This document shows, piece after piece, positions 20,149-28,089 of a stretch of 64,000 bases of DNA. The notes below the pieces were generated by a model. It had not been told where the DNA came from. It saw only the letters and a program-made list of their open reading frames with translations, and did no database searches. Origin of the DNA: Sulfuriferula sp047300855. Its GTDB lineage: Bacteria > Pseudomonadota > Gammaproteobacteria > Burkholderiales > Sulfuriferulaceae. The position numbers and the translations under genes are program-made. The DNA is taken from assembly GCF_047300855.1 (NCBI RefSeq), contig NZ_CP170197.1, positions 2,356,001-2,420,000 of the forward strand, read 5' to 3'. The stretch's first letter is position 1. Each line of letters begins with the position of its first letter.

Positions 20149-20958
20149 TCAGGCGGCTTGTGACAAAAAAGCCGGAACCGGCGGCGTACCGGCCGAGACA
20201 GTGAGCACTTCGTAACCGCCTTCGGTAACCAGTACGGTATGCTCCCATTGCGCAGACAAACTATGATCTTTGGTGACAATTGTCCAACCGTCATTCATCT
20301 GGCGAATGTCGCGTCGGCCCGCATTGATCATCGGCTCGATGGTAAAAGTCATTCCGGTCACCAGCTTCAATCCGGTTCCGGGACGACCGTAATGGAGTAC
20401 CTGCGGCTCTTCGTGGAACCCGCGGCCGATGCCGTGCCCGCAAAATTCGCGTACCACGCTGCAACCCTGCGATTCAGCAAATTTCTGGATAGCGTGACCG
20501 ATATCCCCCAGATAAATGCCTGGGCGAACCATGGCGATGCCATGCCACATTGCCTGGTAGGTAATCTCGCACAGGCGCCGTGCCTGGAGAGCCGGCTCAC
20601 CCACATAGAACATGCGGCTGGTATCACCGTGCCATCCATCCTTGATGACAGTGACGTCGATATTAACAATGTCGCCAGACTTAAGCAGCTTGTCGCCAGG
20701 CACGCCGTGACACACCTGATGGTTGACCGATGTGCAGATTGAGCGCGGATACGGCTTATGCCCGGGTGGGGCATAATTGAGCGGCGCCGGAATGGTGCCC
20801 TGCACATTGACCATATAATCGTGGCACAATTGATCCAGTTCGCCGGTCGTTACTCCGGGTTTGACGAACGGCGTGATGTAATCCAGAACTTCAGATGCCA
20901 GACGGCCGGCAATCTGCATTTTTTCGATGTCGCTGGGAGATTTGATGCTAACGGACAT
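20149..20958 (-). CDS. map: Methionine aminopeptidase, type I
   Basis: Map removes the initiator methionine after deformylation. The 269 residues have the pita-bread fold markers: HQVCHGVPG, GDIVNIDVTVIKDGWHGDTS with the two metal-binding Asp, the GHGIGRGFHEEP His/Glu segment and FTIEPMINAG. The ATG at 20958 (SVSIKSPSDIEKM) is preferred over the TTG six codons upstream because type I enzymes start close to this sequence. Ribosome-site match is weak. glnD follows 16 bases downstream. Confidence 0.95.
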   Translation of the reverse strand: MSVSIKSPSDIEKMQIAGRLASEVLDYITPFVKPGVTTGELDQLCHDYMVNVQGTIPAPLNYAPPGHKPYPRSICTSVNHQVCHGVPGDKLLKSGDIVNIDVTVIKDGWHGDTSRMFYVGEPALQARRLCEITYQAMWHGIAMVRPGIYLGDIGHAIQKFAESQGCSVVREFCGHGIGRGFHEEPQVLHYGRPGTGLKLVTGMTFTIEPMINAGRRDIRQMNDGWTIVTKDHSLSAQWEHTVLVTEGGYEVLTVSAGTPPVPAFLSQAA

Positions 20959-21039
20959 ATGCGCTTGATAGAACAAAAAAAAACAGTATTGAGCATAGTG
21001 GATTGGCCATGCCCGGTCAATCCGGACGTGTAATAGCGC

Positions 21040-21067
21040 TTGACAAAAACCCCTCCACCATTACAAT
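21040..21067 (+). promoter_or_regulatory. Sigma-70 promoter of the Gly/Cys/Leu tRNA cluster
   Basis: TTGACA and TACAAT are spaced by 16 bases, ending 15 bases before the tRNA-Gly 5' end. This is a near-consensus stable-RNA promoter, directed away from map. Confidence 0.8.
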
Positions 21068-21082
21068 GCGCATCTCGTTGAC

Positions 21083-21158
<76 letters not shown>

Positions 21159-21165
21159 GAACACC

Positions 21166-21193
21166 GGGGAAAGCTTCCAGCTTTCCCCTTTTA
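21166..21193 (+). terminator. Hairpin with T-run after tRNA-Gly
   Basis: A 9-bp stem (GGGGAAAGC/GCTTTCCCC) with a 5-base loop is followed by TTTT. It may attenuate transcription before the Cys and Leu tRNAs, or act in processing. Confidence 0.65.
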
Positions 21194-21252
21194 ATTTTAG
21201 TTGGATATATAGTATCCAGCTGATTTCAGCGCTAGTGACATCAAGCACCCCT

Positions 21253-21326
21253 GGCGGGGTGGCAGAGTGGTTATGCAGCGGCCTGCAAAGCCGTGGACGC
21301 CGGTTCGATTCCGACCCCCGCCTCCA
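21253..21326 (+). tRNA. tRNA-Cys(GCA)
   Basis: This 74-nt cloverleaf has a GGCGGGG/CCCCGCC acceptor stem, the anticodon arm CGGCCTGCAAAGCCG giving GCA, the T-loop CGGTTCGATTCCG and CCA encoded. Confidence 0.96.
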
Positions 21327-21330
21327 TTCC

Positions 21331-21418
21331 GCCCGGATGGTGGAACAGGTAGACACAAGGGACTTAAAATCCCTCGCCCTAAAACGGCGTGCCGGTTCGA
21401 TTCCGGCTCCGGGCACCA
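21331..21418 (+). tRNA. tRNA-Leu(TAA)
   Basis: This 88-nt class II tRNA has a GCCCGGA/TCCGGGC acceptor stem, anticodon loop CTTAAAA giving TAA, a long variable arm and an encoded CCA. It lies four bases after tRNA-Cys. Confidence 0.96.
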
Positions 21419-21527
21419 TCCGGCTTTGCCCTGCACTGCTTGCCAAACACTTTCAAATCACCCCCTTTGCTGATATAATCTGCCGCTTGTTATGGGCTCT
21501 GGCCCATTTTTTGTTTGTGGAATGTGA

Positions 21528-21956
21528 ATGACCCTAGAAACGCTGCTGGAAACGACACTCAATGGCCTTGGCTACGAGCTGGTGGATATGTCCATGTCCG
21601 CAAAAAGCGGATTGTTGCGCGTATTTATCGACAAGCAGGGTGGCATTACGCTGGATGACTGCACCGCAGTTAGCAATCACCTGTCCAACTTGCTGGTGGT
21701 TGAAAACATCGCTTATGAGCATCTTGAAGTATCGTCGCCGGGCCTGGATCGTCCATTGAAAAAGCTGGATGATTTTCGTCGTTTTGCTGGAGAAAAAGTG
21801 CAGATCAAGCTGCGCATGGCAATTGCCGGGCAACGCAGGTTTGCCGGGATAATTCGTGGTGCCAGTGCAACGCAAATCGAATTGGACGTGGACGGGCAGG
21901 CTGTCATGCTGGATTTTTCCAACATGGATACAGCGCGCCTGGTTCCCGATCTGTAA
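21528..21956 (+). CDS. rimP: Ribosome maturation factor RimP
   Basis: RimP binds the 30S subunit and is needed for its maturation. The 142 residues show the family pattern: GYELVDMSMSAKSGLLRVFI at the start, DDCTAVSNHLSNLL, and EVSSPGLDRPLKK (about 64–76), the best-known signature. A second Sm-like domain follows. It heads the conserved rimP-nusA-infB-rbfA-truB-rpsO-pnp order and ends 29 bases before nusA. Confidence 0.96.
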   Translation: MTLETLLETTLNGLGYELVDMSMSAKSGLLRVFIDKQGGITLDDCTAVSNHLSNLLVVENIAYEHLEVSSPGLDRPLKKLDDFRRFAGEKVQIKLRMAIAGQRRFAGIIRGASATQIELDVDGQAVMLDFSNMDTARLVPDL

Positions 21957-21985
21957 TTATAAAATAGGTTGGCCGGAGGTTTTTT

Positions 21986-23458
21986 ATGAGCCGCGAGATT
22001 TTGTTACTGGTAGACGCGCTGGCCAGGGAAAAGAACGTCAGTAAGGAAATAGTATTCAGCGCCCTGGAAATGGCGCTGGCATCTGCTACCAAAAAACGCT
22101 TCCATGAAGACGTGGAAACGCGCGTGTCAATTGACCGTGAAACCGGTAACTACGATTCGTTTCGCGTGTGGGAAGTAGTGCTTGACGACGCGGTGGAGTT
22201 TCCCGATCGTCAGATTAGCCTGTCCGAAGCACAGCAACAGCAACCGGACATTCAACTCGGCAACTTCATTGAAGAGATGCTGGAGCCAATCGAGTTTGGT
22301 CGTATCGGCGCCCAGGCAGCCAAGCAGGTGATCCTGCAGAAAATTCGCGACGCTGAGCGCGAACAGATTCTTAACGACTTCCTGCTGCGCAAGGAGTATC
22401 TGGTCACCGGCACCATCAAGCGCATGGAACGCGGCAGCGCCATTATTGAGTCGGGCCGTATTGAAGGCCTGTTACCACGCGACCAGATGATCCCAAAGGA
22501 AAACCTGCGCGTGGGTGATCGAGTGCGCGCCTACTTGCTGCGCGTGGAGCGCGGTGGTCGTGGTCCACAACTCATCCTGTCGCGTACCGCGCCGGAATTC
22601 ATCGCCAAATTGTTTGAACTTGAAGTACCTGAAATCGAGGAAGGCCTGCTTGAAGTCAAAGGTGCCGCACGCGACCCCGGTGCCCGTGCCAAAATTGCGG
22701 TCAAATCCAACGACCCGCGCATCGACCCGATCGGCACCTGCGTCGGCATGCGCGGCTCACGCGTGCAGGCTGTCACCGGTGAGTTGGCGGGCGAACGTGT
22801 GGACATCATCCTGTGGTCGCCCGAAGCAGCCCAGTTTGTCATCAATGCGCTCGCTCCTGCGGAAGTCAGCAGCATCGTGGTGGATGAAGACAAACACAGC
22901 ATGGACGTGGTGCTGGAGGAAGAACAGCTTGCGCAGGCCATTGGCCGCAGCGGCCAGAATGTGCGCCTTGCCTCTGAGCTCACCGGCTGGGAACTCAACA
23001 TCATGACGGTGGAGGAGGCCCAGCAGAAGAATGAGAGCGAAGCGACTTCCATCCGTACGCTGTTTATTGACAAGCTCGACGTAGACGAAGAAATTTCTGA
23101 CATCCTGGTACAGGAAGGCTTCAGTTCAGTCGAAGAAGTTGCCTACGTGCCCATTAATGAAATGCTGGAGATCGAAGGTTTCGACGAGAATCTGGTCAAC
23201 GAGTTGCGCGCACGTGCTCGTAACGCCCTGCTGACTGAAGCCATTGCCAGCGAAGAAAAGGTCGAGCATGTTGCCGATGACATGATGTCGCTCGAAGGTA
23301 TGGACAACGAAACCTTGCGCGCATTGGCTGCCAAAGGCATTACCACTTCGGAAGATCTCGCTGAACTGGGGGTGGATGAACTGGTGGATATGGTAGACAT
23401 GGACACCGAGCGCGCCTCCAAACTCATCATGGCGGCACGCGCCCCGTGGTTCGCATAA
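21986..23458 (+). CDS. nusA: Transcription termination/antitermination factor NusA
   Basis: NusA binds RNA polymerase and nascent RNA and acts in pausing, termination and rRNA antitermination. The 490-residue product contains the N-terminal polymerase-binding domain, an S1 domain (about 135–200, GTIKRMERGSAIIES then LLPRDQMIP), two KH domains (PIGTCVGMRGSRVQAV; AIGRSGQNVRLASELTGW) and two acidic C-terminal repeats, the long form typical of proteobacteria. A GGAGG site precedes the ATG. infB starts 35 bases downstream. Confidence 0.97.
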   Translation: MSREILLLVDALAREKNVSKEIVFSALEMALASATKKRFHEDVETRVSIDRETGNYDSFRVWEVVLDDAVEFPDRQISLSEAQQQQPDIQLGNFIEEMLEPIEFGRIGAQAAKQVILQKIRDAEREQILNDFLLRKEYLVTGTIKRMERGSAIIESGRIEGLLPRDQMIPKENLRVGDRVRAYLLRVERGGRGPQLILSRTAPEFIAKLFELEVPEIEEGLLEVKGAARDPGARAKIAVKSNDPRIDPIGTCVGMRGSRVQAVTGELAGERVDIILWSPEAAQFVINALAPAEVSSIVVDEDKHSMDVVLEEEQLAQAIGRSGQNVRLASELTGWELNIMTVEEAQQKNESEATSIRTLFIDKLDVDEEISDILVQEGFSSVEEVAYVPINEMLEIEGFDENLVNELRARARNALLTEAIASEEKVEHVADDMMSLEGMDNETLRALAAKGITTSEDLAELGVDELVDMVDMDTERASKLIMAARAPWFA

Positions 23459-23493
23459 CCGACAAACGCACAGAAAGCCCTGACGGCCCATAT

Positions 23494-26283
23494 ATGAATG
23501 TAGAGCAATTCGCCCAGGAACTGAAGCTGCCCACTGAACTGCTGCTGGAACAGCTGCGCGCCGCTGGCGTAGATAAATCCACCGCCGACGACCCGGTAAC
23601 CGAACAGGATAAATCCGGCCTGCTTGATTACCTCAGCAAGAAACACGGTGCCAAAGAGCCAAAAAGCAAGATCACTTTGACTCGCAAGGAAACCACTGAG
23701 ATCAAGAAAGCGGATAGCACGGGCAAATCCAGGACTATTCAGGTGGAAGTACGCAAAAAACGCGTGCTGGTAAAGCGTGATGCGATTGTTCAGCCTGAAG
23801 AAACGCCAGCACCCTCCACACCGGCAGCTCCTGTTGAAACCAGCCCTGCTGTACCCATCGAAACAGAAACCGCGGTTGAAGCGGTGACCGCCGAGGCAGT
23901 CACCCCGGTTGTCGAAGTTGAAACAACGGTCGCCGAAACGCCAAAAATCGACGAGAAACCGTCTGTCGAAACTGAACTTGCGGAAATCGAACCTGCCATT
24001 GCCCAGCCGGAACCTGCTGAAGGCATTTCAGAAGTAGCGCCTATTGAAACAAAGCCTGAACCTGCTGCGGCTCCGGCGAAGCGTGTGCGTGCCCCAGCCG
24101 TCAAGCCTGTGCTGGACGAAAAAGAACTTGCTTTACGCGCCGAAGAAGCGCGCCGTCATTCCGCTCTGCACACGCGTCAGGCGGAAGAACTGCGCGAAAA
24201 GCAGGATCGCATCCTGCAACGCAAACTGGCGCTGGAAGCAGAGACCAAGGCTGCGGCAGAAGCCGCGCAAATAGCTGCCGCGCCCAAACCTGTCGTGACT
24301 GAGGGTACGCTGCACAAGCCCACCCCAAAACCGGGCGAAAAACCCAAGGCTGCCAAGGCACCGACCAAAAAAGAAAAAGAATCCAGCTGGAGTGATCTGC
24401 AAGCCAAAAAGCGCGGTATCAAATCACGTGGCGACACAGGCGGTGACGCCTGGCGCAACCGCAAAGGTGGCGGACGACACAAGTCGGATGCAGATACCAA
24501 CACCACTTTCAGTGCACCGACTGAACCCATTATTTATGAGGTTTTGGTGCCGGAAACCATCAGTGTCGCCGATCTCGCCCATAAAATGTCAGTCAAGGCT
24601 GCCGAGGTCATCAAGGTATTGATGAAAATGGGCAGCATGGTCACCATTAACCAGGTTCTGGATCAGGAAACAGCCATGATCCTGGTAGAAGAAATGGGGC
24701 ACGTTGCCAAGCCTGCGCCCCTCGATACCCCCGAGGCTTTCCTCGAAGCAGACGAATTGCGCGAAGCTCCTAGCCTGCCACGCGCACCTGTAGTGACTGT
24801 CATGGGTCACGTCGACCACGGCAAAACCTCGCTGCTGGATGCGATTCGCCGGGCTCGCGTAGCCAGCGGCGAAGCCGGTGGCATCACCCAGCACATCGGC
24901 GCCTATCATGTGGAAACCGCCCGCGGCATGGTGACTTTCCTGGATACCCCTGGTCATGAGGCGTTTACCGCCATGCGCGCGCGCGGTGCCAAGGTGACGG
25001 ACCTGGTGGTACTGGTAGTGGCTGCTGATGACGGCGTCATGCCGCAAACCATAGAAGCCATCCACCATGCCAAGGCAGCCAATGTACCGATGGTGGTTGC
25101 GGTCAATAAAATCGACAAGCCTGACGCCAATCCCGAACGCATCCGCCAGGAACTGGTGGCGCAGGGTGTGGTACCGGACGACTGGGGTGGCGACACCCAA
25201 TTCGTCGAAGTCTCCGCCAAGGCCGGACAGAATATTGACGCGCTGCTGGAAGCCATTCTGCTGCAAGCCGAAGTACTCGAACTCAAAGCGCCGCAGGATG
25301 CTCCCGCAAAGGGCGTAATTATCGAAGCGCGTCTGGACAAGGGCCGTGGCCCGGTCGCCACGCTGCTGGTGCAGTCCGGAACACTCAAGCGCGGCGACAT
25401 GCTGCTGGCAGGCAGTGTTTATGGACGCATACGCGCCATGCTGGACGAAGACGGCAAGCCGGTGCAGGAAGCCGGCCCCGCCATCCCGGTGGAAATCCAG
25501 GGTTTGTCCGATGTTCCCAAGGCGGGCGAAGACGCCATGGTATTGAACGACGAACGCAAGGCGCGCGAAATCGCGCTATTCCGTCAGGGCAAGTTCCGCG
25601 ATGTGCAACTCGCCAAGCGCCAGGCCGCCAAGCTCGAATCCATCATGGAGCAGATGGGCGAAGGCGAGGCCAAGCGCCTGCCGCTGATCATCAAATCCGA
25701 CGTGCAGGGTTCTTACGAAGCATTGGCAACCTCGCTGCAGAAACTCTCCACCAGCGAAGTCAAGGTGGACATTCTGCATGGCGGCGTGGGTGCCATCTCG
25801 GAGTCAGATGTCAATCTGGCGATGGCCTCCAAGGCCGTGATCATCGGCTTCAATACGCGAGCTGACGCCACCGCGCGCAAGCTGGCCGAATCCATCGGTG
25901 TGGATATCCGCTACTACAACATCATCTACGAAGCAGTCGATGTGGTGAAGGCGGCACTGTCCGGCATGTTGACGCCCGACCAGAAAGAAAACATCACCGG
26001 CTTGGTGGAAGTGCGCGAGGTATATCACATCTCCAAAATCGGCACCGTGGCCGGTTGCTATGTGCTGGATGGCCTGGTCAAGCGCGGCGCCAAAGTGCGC
26101 ATCATGCGTAACGATGAAGTGATTCATACCGGTGAACTCGACTCGCTCAAGCGTTTCAAGGACGACGTCAAGGAAGTCAAATTCGGCTTCGAATGCGGGC
26201 TTTCGGTGAAAAATTTCAACGAACTCGAAGTCGGCGACAAGCTGGAAGCCTTTGAAGTCGTTGAAGTGGCCCGCACCCTCTGA
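23494..26283 (+). CDS. infB: Translation initiation factor IF-2
   Basis: IF-2 is the GTPase that delivers fMet-tRNA to the 30S subunit and promotes subunit joining. At 929 residues it has an N-terminal IF2-N domain (NVEQFAQELKLPTELLLEQL), a long Ala/Pro/Glu/Lys-rich linker (about 100–360), a second IF2-N domain and the G domain with VMGHVDHGKTSLLDAI near 437, DTPGHEAFTAMRARG and AVNKIDKPDA, then the C-terminal tRNA-binding domains. The start at 23494 matches the IF2-N beginning; the frame is open upstream into nusA. The stop shares one base with the rbfA start. Confidence 0.97.
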   Translation: MNVEQFAQELKLPTELLLEQLRAAGVDKSTADDPVTEQDKSGLLDYLSKKHGAKEPKSKITLTRKETTEIKKADSTGKSRTIQVEVRKKRVLVKRDAIVQPEETPAPSTPAAPVETSPAVPIETETAVEAVTAEAVTPVVEVETTVAETPKIDEKPSVETELAEIEPAIAQPEPAEGISEVAPIETKPEPAAAPAKRVRAPAVKPVLDEKELALRAEEARRHSALHTRQAEELREKQDRILQRKLALEAETKAAAEAAQIAAAPKPVVTEGTLHKPTPKPGEKPKAAKAPTKKEKESSWSDLQAKKRGIKSRGDTGGDAWRNRKGGGRHKSDADTNTTFSAPTEPIIYEVLVPETISVADLAHKMSVKAAEVIKVLMKMGSMVTINQVLDQETAMILVEEMGHVAKPAPLDTPEAFLEADELREAPSLPRAPVVTVMGHVDHGKTSLLDAIRRARVASGEAGGITQHIGAYHVETARGMVTFLDTPGHEAFTAMRARGAKVTDLVVLVVAADDGVMPQTIEAIHHAKAANVPMVVAVNKIDKPDANPERIRQELVAQGVVPDDWGGDTQFVEVSAKAGQNIDALLEAILLQAEVLELKAPQDAPAKGVIIEARLDKGRGPVATLLVQSGTLKRGDMLLAGSVYGRIRAMLDEDGKPVQEAGPAIPVEIQGLSDVPKAGEDAMVLNDERKAREIALFRQGKFRDVQLAKRQAAKLESIMEQMGEGEAKRLPLIIKSDVQGSYEALATSLQKLSTSEVKVDILHGGVGAISESDVNLAMASKAVIIGFNTRADATARKLAESIGVDIRYYNIIYEAVDVVKAALSGMLTPDQKENITGLVEVREVYHISKIGTVAGCYVLDGLVKRGAKVRIMRNDEVIHTGELDSLKRFKDDVKEVKFGFECGLSVKNFNELEVGDKLEAFEVVEVARTL

Positions 26284-26681
26284 TGCCCAAGGATTTTCCC
26301 CGTTCGCGGCGCGTTGCCGACCAGATCCAGCGTGAACTGGCCGAGATCATCCGGCTGGAACTGCAAGACCCGCGCGTCGGCATGATCACGATCACCGAAG
26401 TGGTCGCCACGCACGATCTGGAACACGCCAAGGTATTTTTTACCCTCCTCGATGGCGCTGCGCGCGCCCCGGAAGTGCAGCAGGCGCTCACTCGCGCCGC
26501 CGGTTTTTTGCGCACGCGGCTGGGACCAAGAATGCGGCTGCGCCTGACACCCCAGCTAACTTTTGTTTATGACGCTTCTGTGGAACGCGGTGCGGCCTTG
26601 TCCAATCTGATCGATAATGCGGTCGCCGAAGACCGCAGCCAACGGCCACAGCCTCCTGCTGATAGCGACGCCGATTCATAA
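26283..26681 (+). CDS. rbfA: 30S ribosome-binding factor RbfA
   Basis: RbfA is a KH-like 30S assembly factor needed for 16S 5'-end maturation and cold growth. The 132 residues include the family start RSRRVADQIQRELAEIIRLE, LQDPRVGMITITEV and a C-terminal part with RLTPQLTFVYDASVERG. The start codon overlaps the infB stop by one base, indicating translational coupling. The acidic/polar last 15 residues vary in the family. Confidence 0.96.
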   Translation: MPKDFPRSRRVADQIQRELAEIIRLELQDPRVGMITITEVVATHDLEHAKVFFTLLDGAARAPEVQQALTRAAGFLRTRLGPRMRLRLTPQLTFVYDASVERGAALSNLIDNAVAEDRSQRPQPPADSDADS

Positions 26682-26700
26682 TCGTTACCGGCTTGCGGCA

Positions 26701-27633
26701 GTGCAGTTCAAACGCATCAAGCGCGCCGTGAATGGCGTATTACTCCTCAACAAACCGGTCGGCATCACCTCCAATGCCGCGCTGCAAATCGCCAAGCGCC
26801 TGTTTCAGGCCGAAAAAGCCGGACATACCGGAACCCTCGATCCGTTTGCAAACGGCTTGTTACCTTTGTGCCTGGGCGAAGCAACCAAATTCGCCCAGTA
26901 TTTGCTGGATGCCGACAAGGTCTATCGTGCCGTGATACAACTGGGTGTGACCACGACGACCGGCGATCCTGAAGGCGAAGTGCTGGACACAAGACCGGTC
27001 AACGTAACACGCACCGACCTGAATGCTGTAATTGCCCGCTTCATCGGCACCATTGAGCAAACTCCCCCCATGTATTCCGCCCTCAAACACCAGGGCAAAC
27101 CGCTGTATGAATATGCGCGTGCCGGCATCGAAATCGAACGCAAATCCCGTAGCATCCATATCCATGCCATTGAACTTTGTGCATTGGATGGCTCACAGGC
27201 AACCATAAATGTACGTTGCAGTGCCGGTACCTATATCCGCACGCTGGCCGAAGACATCGGCAAAGCACTGGGCTGCGGCGCGCATCTGACCGAACTGGCC
27301 CGTACAGCAAGCGGGGGTTTCCATCTGGATCAGGCAGTCAGTCTGGCAACGCTGGAAAATAGCGATATCACCTCGCGCGACCAGCTGCTGCTACCTGTCG
27401 ATGGGCTGGTTACCTATCTGCCACGCATCGAACTCAACGACACGGAATCGGCAGCTTTGCTCAATGGCCAGCGCCAGATACTTTCTGCCTGCACGCAGCT
27501 GACCGGATTGGTGCGTGCGTACGACAGCCAGCACCGCTTTCTCGGACTGGTGGAGCTCCAGCCCGACGGGCTCGCCATAGCGCGCAGATTAATGGCCAGC
27601 AACTTGCCATGCGTACAGAATTCAGCGCAATGA
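26701..27633 (+). CDS. truB: tRNA pseudouridine(55) synthase TruB
   Basis: TruB makes pseudouridine 55 in the T-loop of tRNAs. The 310 residues hold GVLLLNKPVGITSNAALQ, the catalytic segment GHTGTLDPFANGLLPLCLG with the essential Asp, and YSALKHQGKPLYEYAR, with a C-terminal PUA-type part. The start is uncertain. The GTG at 26701 gives the usual Q/KRIKRAVNGVLLLNKP beginning, while the longer open frame starting inside rbfA is unconserved. It lies 19 bases after rbfA. Confidence 0.94.
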   Translation: MQFKRIKRAVNGVLLLNKPVGITSNAALQIAKRLFQAEKAGHTGTLDPFANGLLPLCLGEATKFAQYLLDADKVYRAVIQLGVTTTTGDPEGEVLDTRPVNVTRTDLNAVIARFIGTIEQTPPMYSALKHQGKPLYEYARAGIEIERKSRSIHIHAIELCALDGSQATINVRCSAGTYIRTLAEDIGKALGCGAHLTELARTASGGFHLDQAVSLATLENSDITSRDQLLLPVDGLVTYLPRIELNDTESAALLNGQRQILSACTQLTGLVRAYDSQHRFLGLVELQPDGLAIARRLMASNLPCVQNSAQ

Positions 27634-27634
27634 C

Positions 27635-27663
27635 TTGAGTAAAAAGCATTTTTTTGCTAGAAT
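27635..27663 (+). promoter_or_regulatory. Sigma-70 promoter of rpsO
   Basis: TTGAGT and TAGAAT are spaced by 17 bases, overlapping the end of truB. The message would start about 65 bases upstream of rpsO, giving a leader long enough for the S15 autoregulation known in other bacteria. Confidence 0.65.
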
Positions 27664-27735
27664 CCGCGCTTTCTTGAACGAAGTGCATCCCAGCCGAAGC
27701 GCTTCGCGATTGTTTTATCCAAATAGGAGAACACC

Positions 27736-28005
27736 ATGGCTGTCACCGCAGTAGACAAAGCAAAAATCGTTGCCGAACACCAACACGCCCCAGGCGACAC
27801 GGGCTCTTCCGAAGTGCAAGTTGCCCTGCTCACCGCGCGTATCAATGGCTTGACCGATCACTTCAAAGCCAATAGCAAAGATCATCACTCACGTCGTGGC
27901 CTGCTAAAAATGGTAAGCCGTCGTCGCAAATTGCTCGATTACCTGAAGCGCACCAATAACGACAGTTATCGCAATATCATTGCGACTCTGGGTCTGCGCA
28001 AATAA
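27736..28005 (+). CDS. rpsO: 30S ribosomal protein S15
   Basis: S15 is the primary 16S-binding protein of the central 30S domain. The 89-residue length is exact for the family, with GDTGSSEVQVALLTARI, NSKDHHSRRGLLKMVSRRRK and LLDYLKRTN. An AGGAGA site precedes the ATG. As in E. coli it is followed by pnp. Confidence 0.98.
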   Translation: MAVTAVDKAKIVAEHQHAPGDTGSSEVQVALLTARINGLTDHFKANSKDHHSRRGLLKMVSRRRKLLDYLKRTNNDSYRNIIATLGLRK

Positions 28006-28038
28006 ATACCGGGCGCACCATTATCGCCGCACCATATA

Positions 28039-28070
28039 CCGCCCCGCCGATACCGCGGGGCGGTTTTGTT
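28039..28070 (+). terminator. Terminator between rpsO and pnp
   Basis: A 9-bp G+C stem (CCGCCCCGC/GCGGGGCGG), a 7-base loop and TTTTGTTT form a factor-independent terminator, possibly leaky so that pnp is partly read from rpsO. In E. coli the equivalent hairpins are also processing sites. Confidence 0.8.
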
Positions 28071-28089
28071 TGATAACTAAAGGAATCCG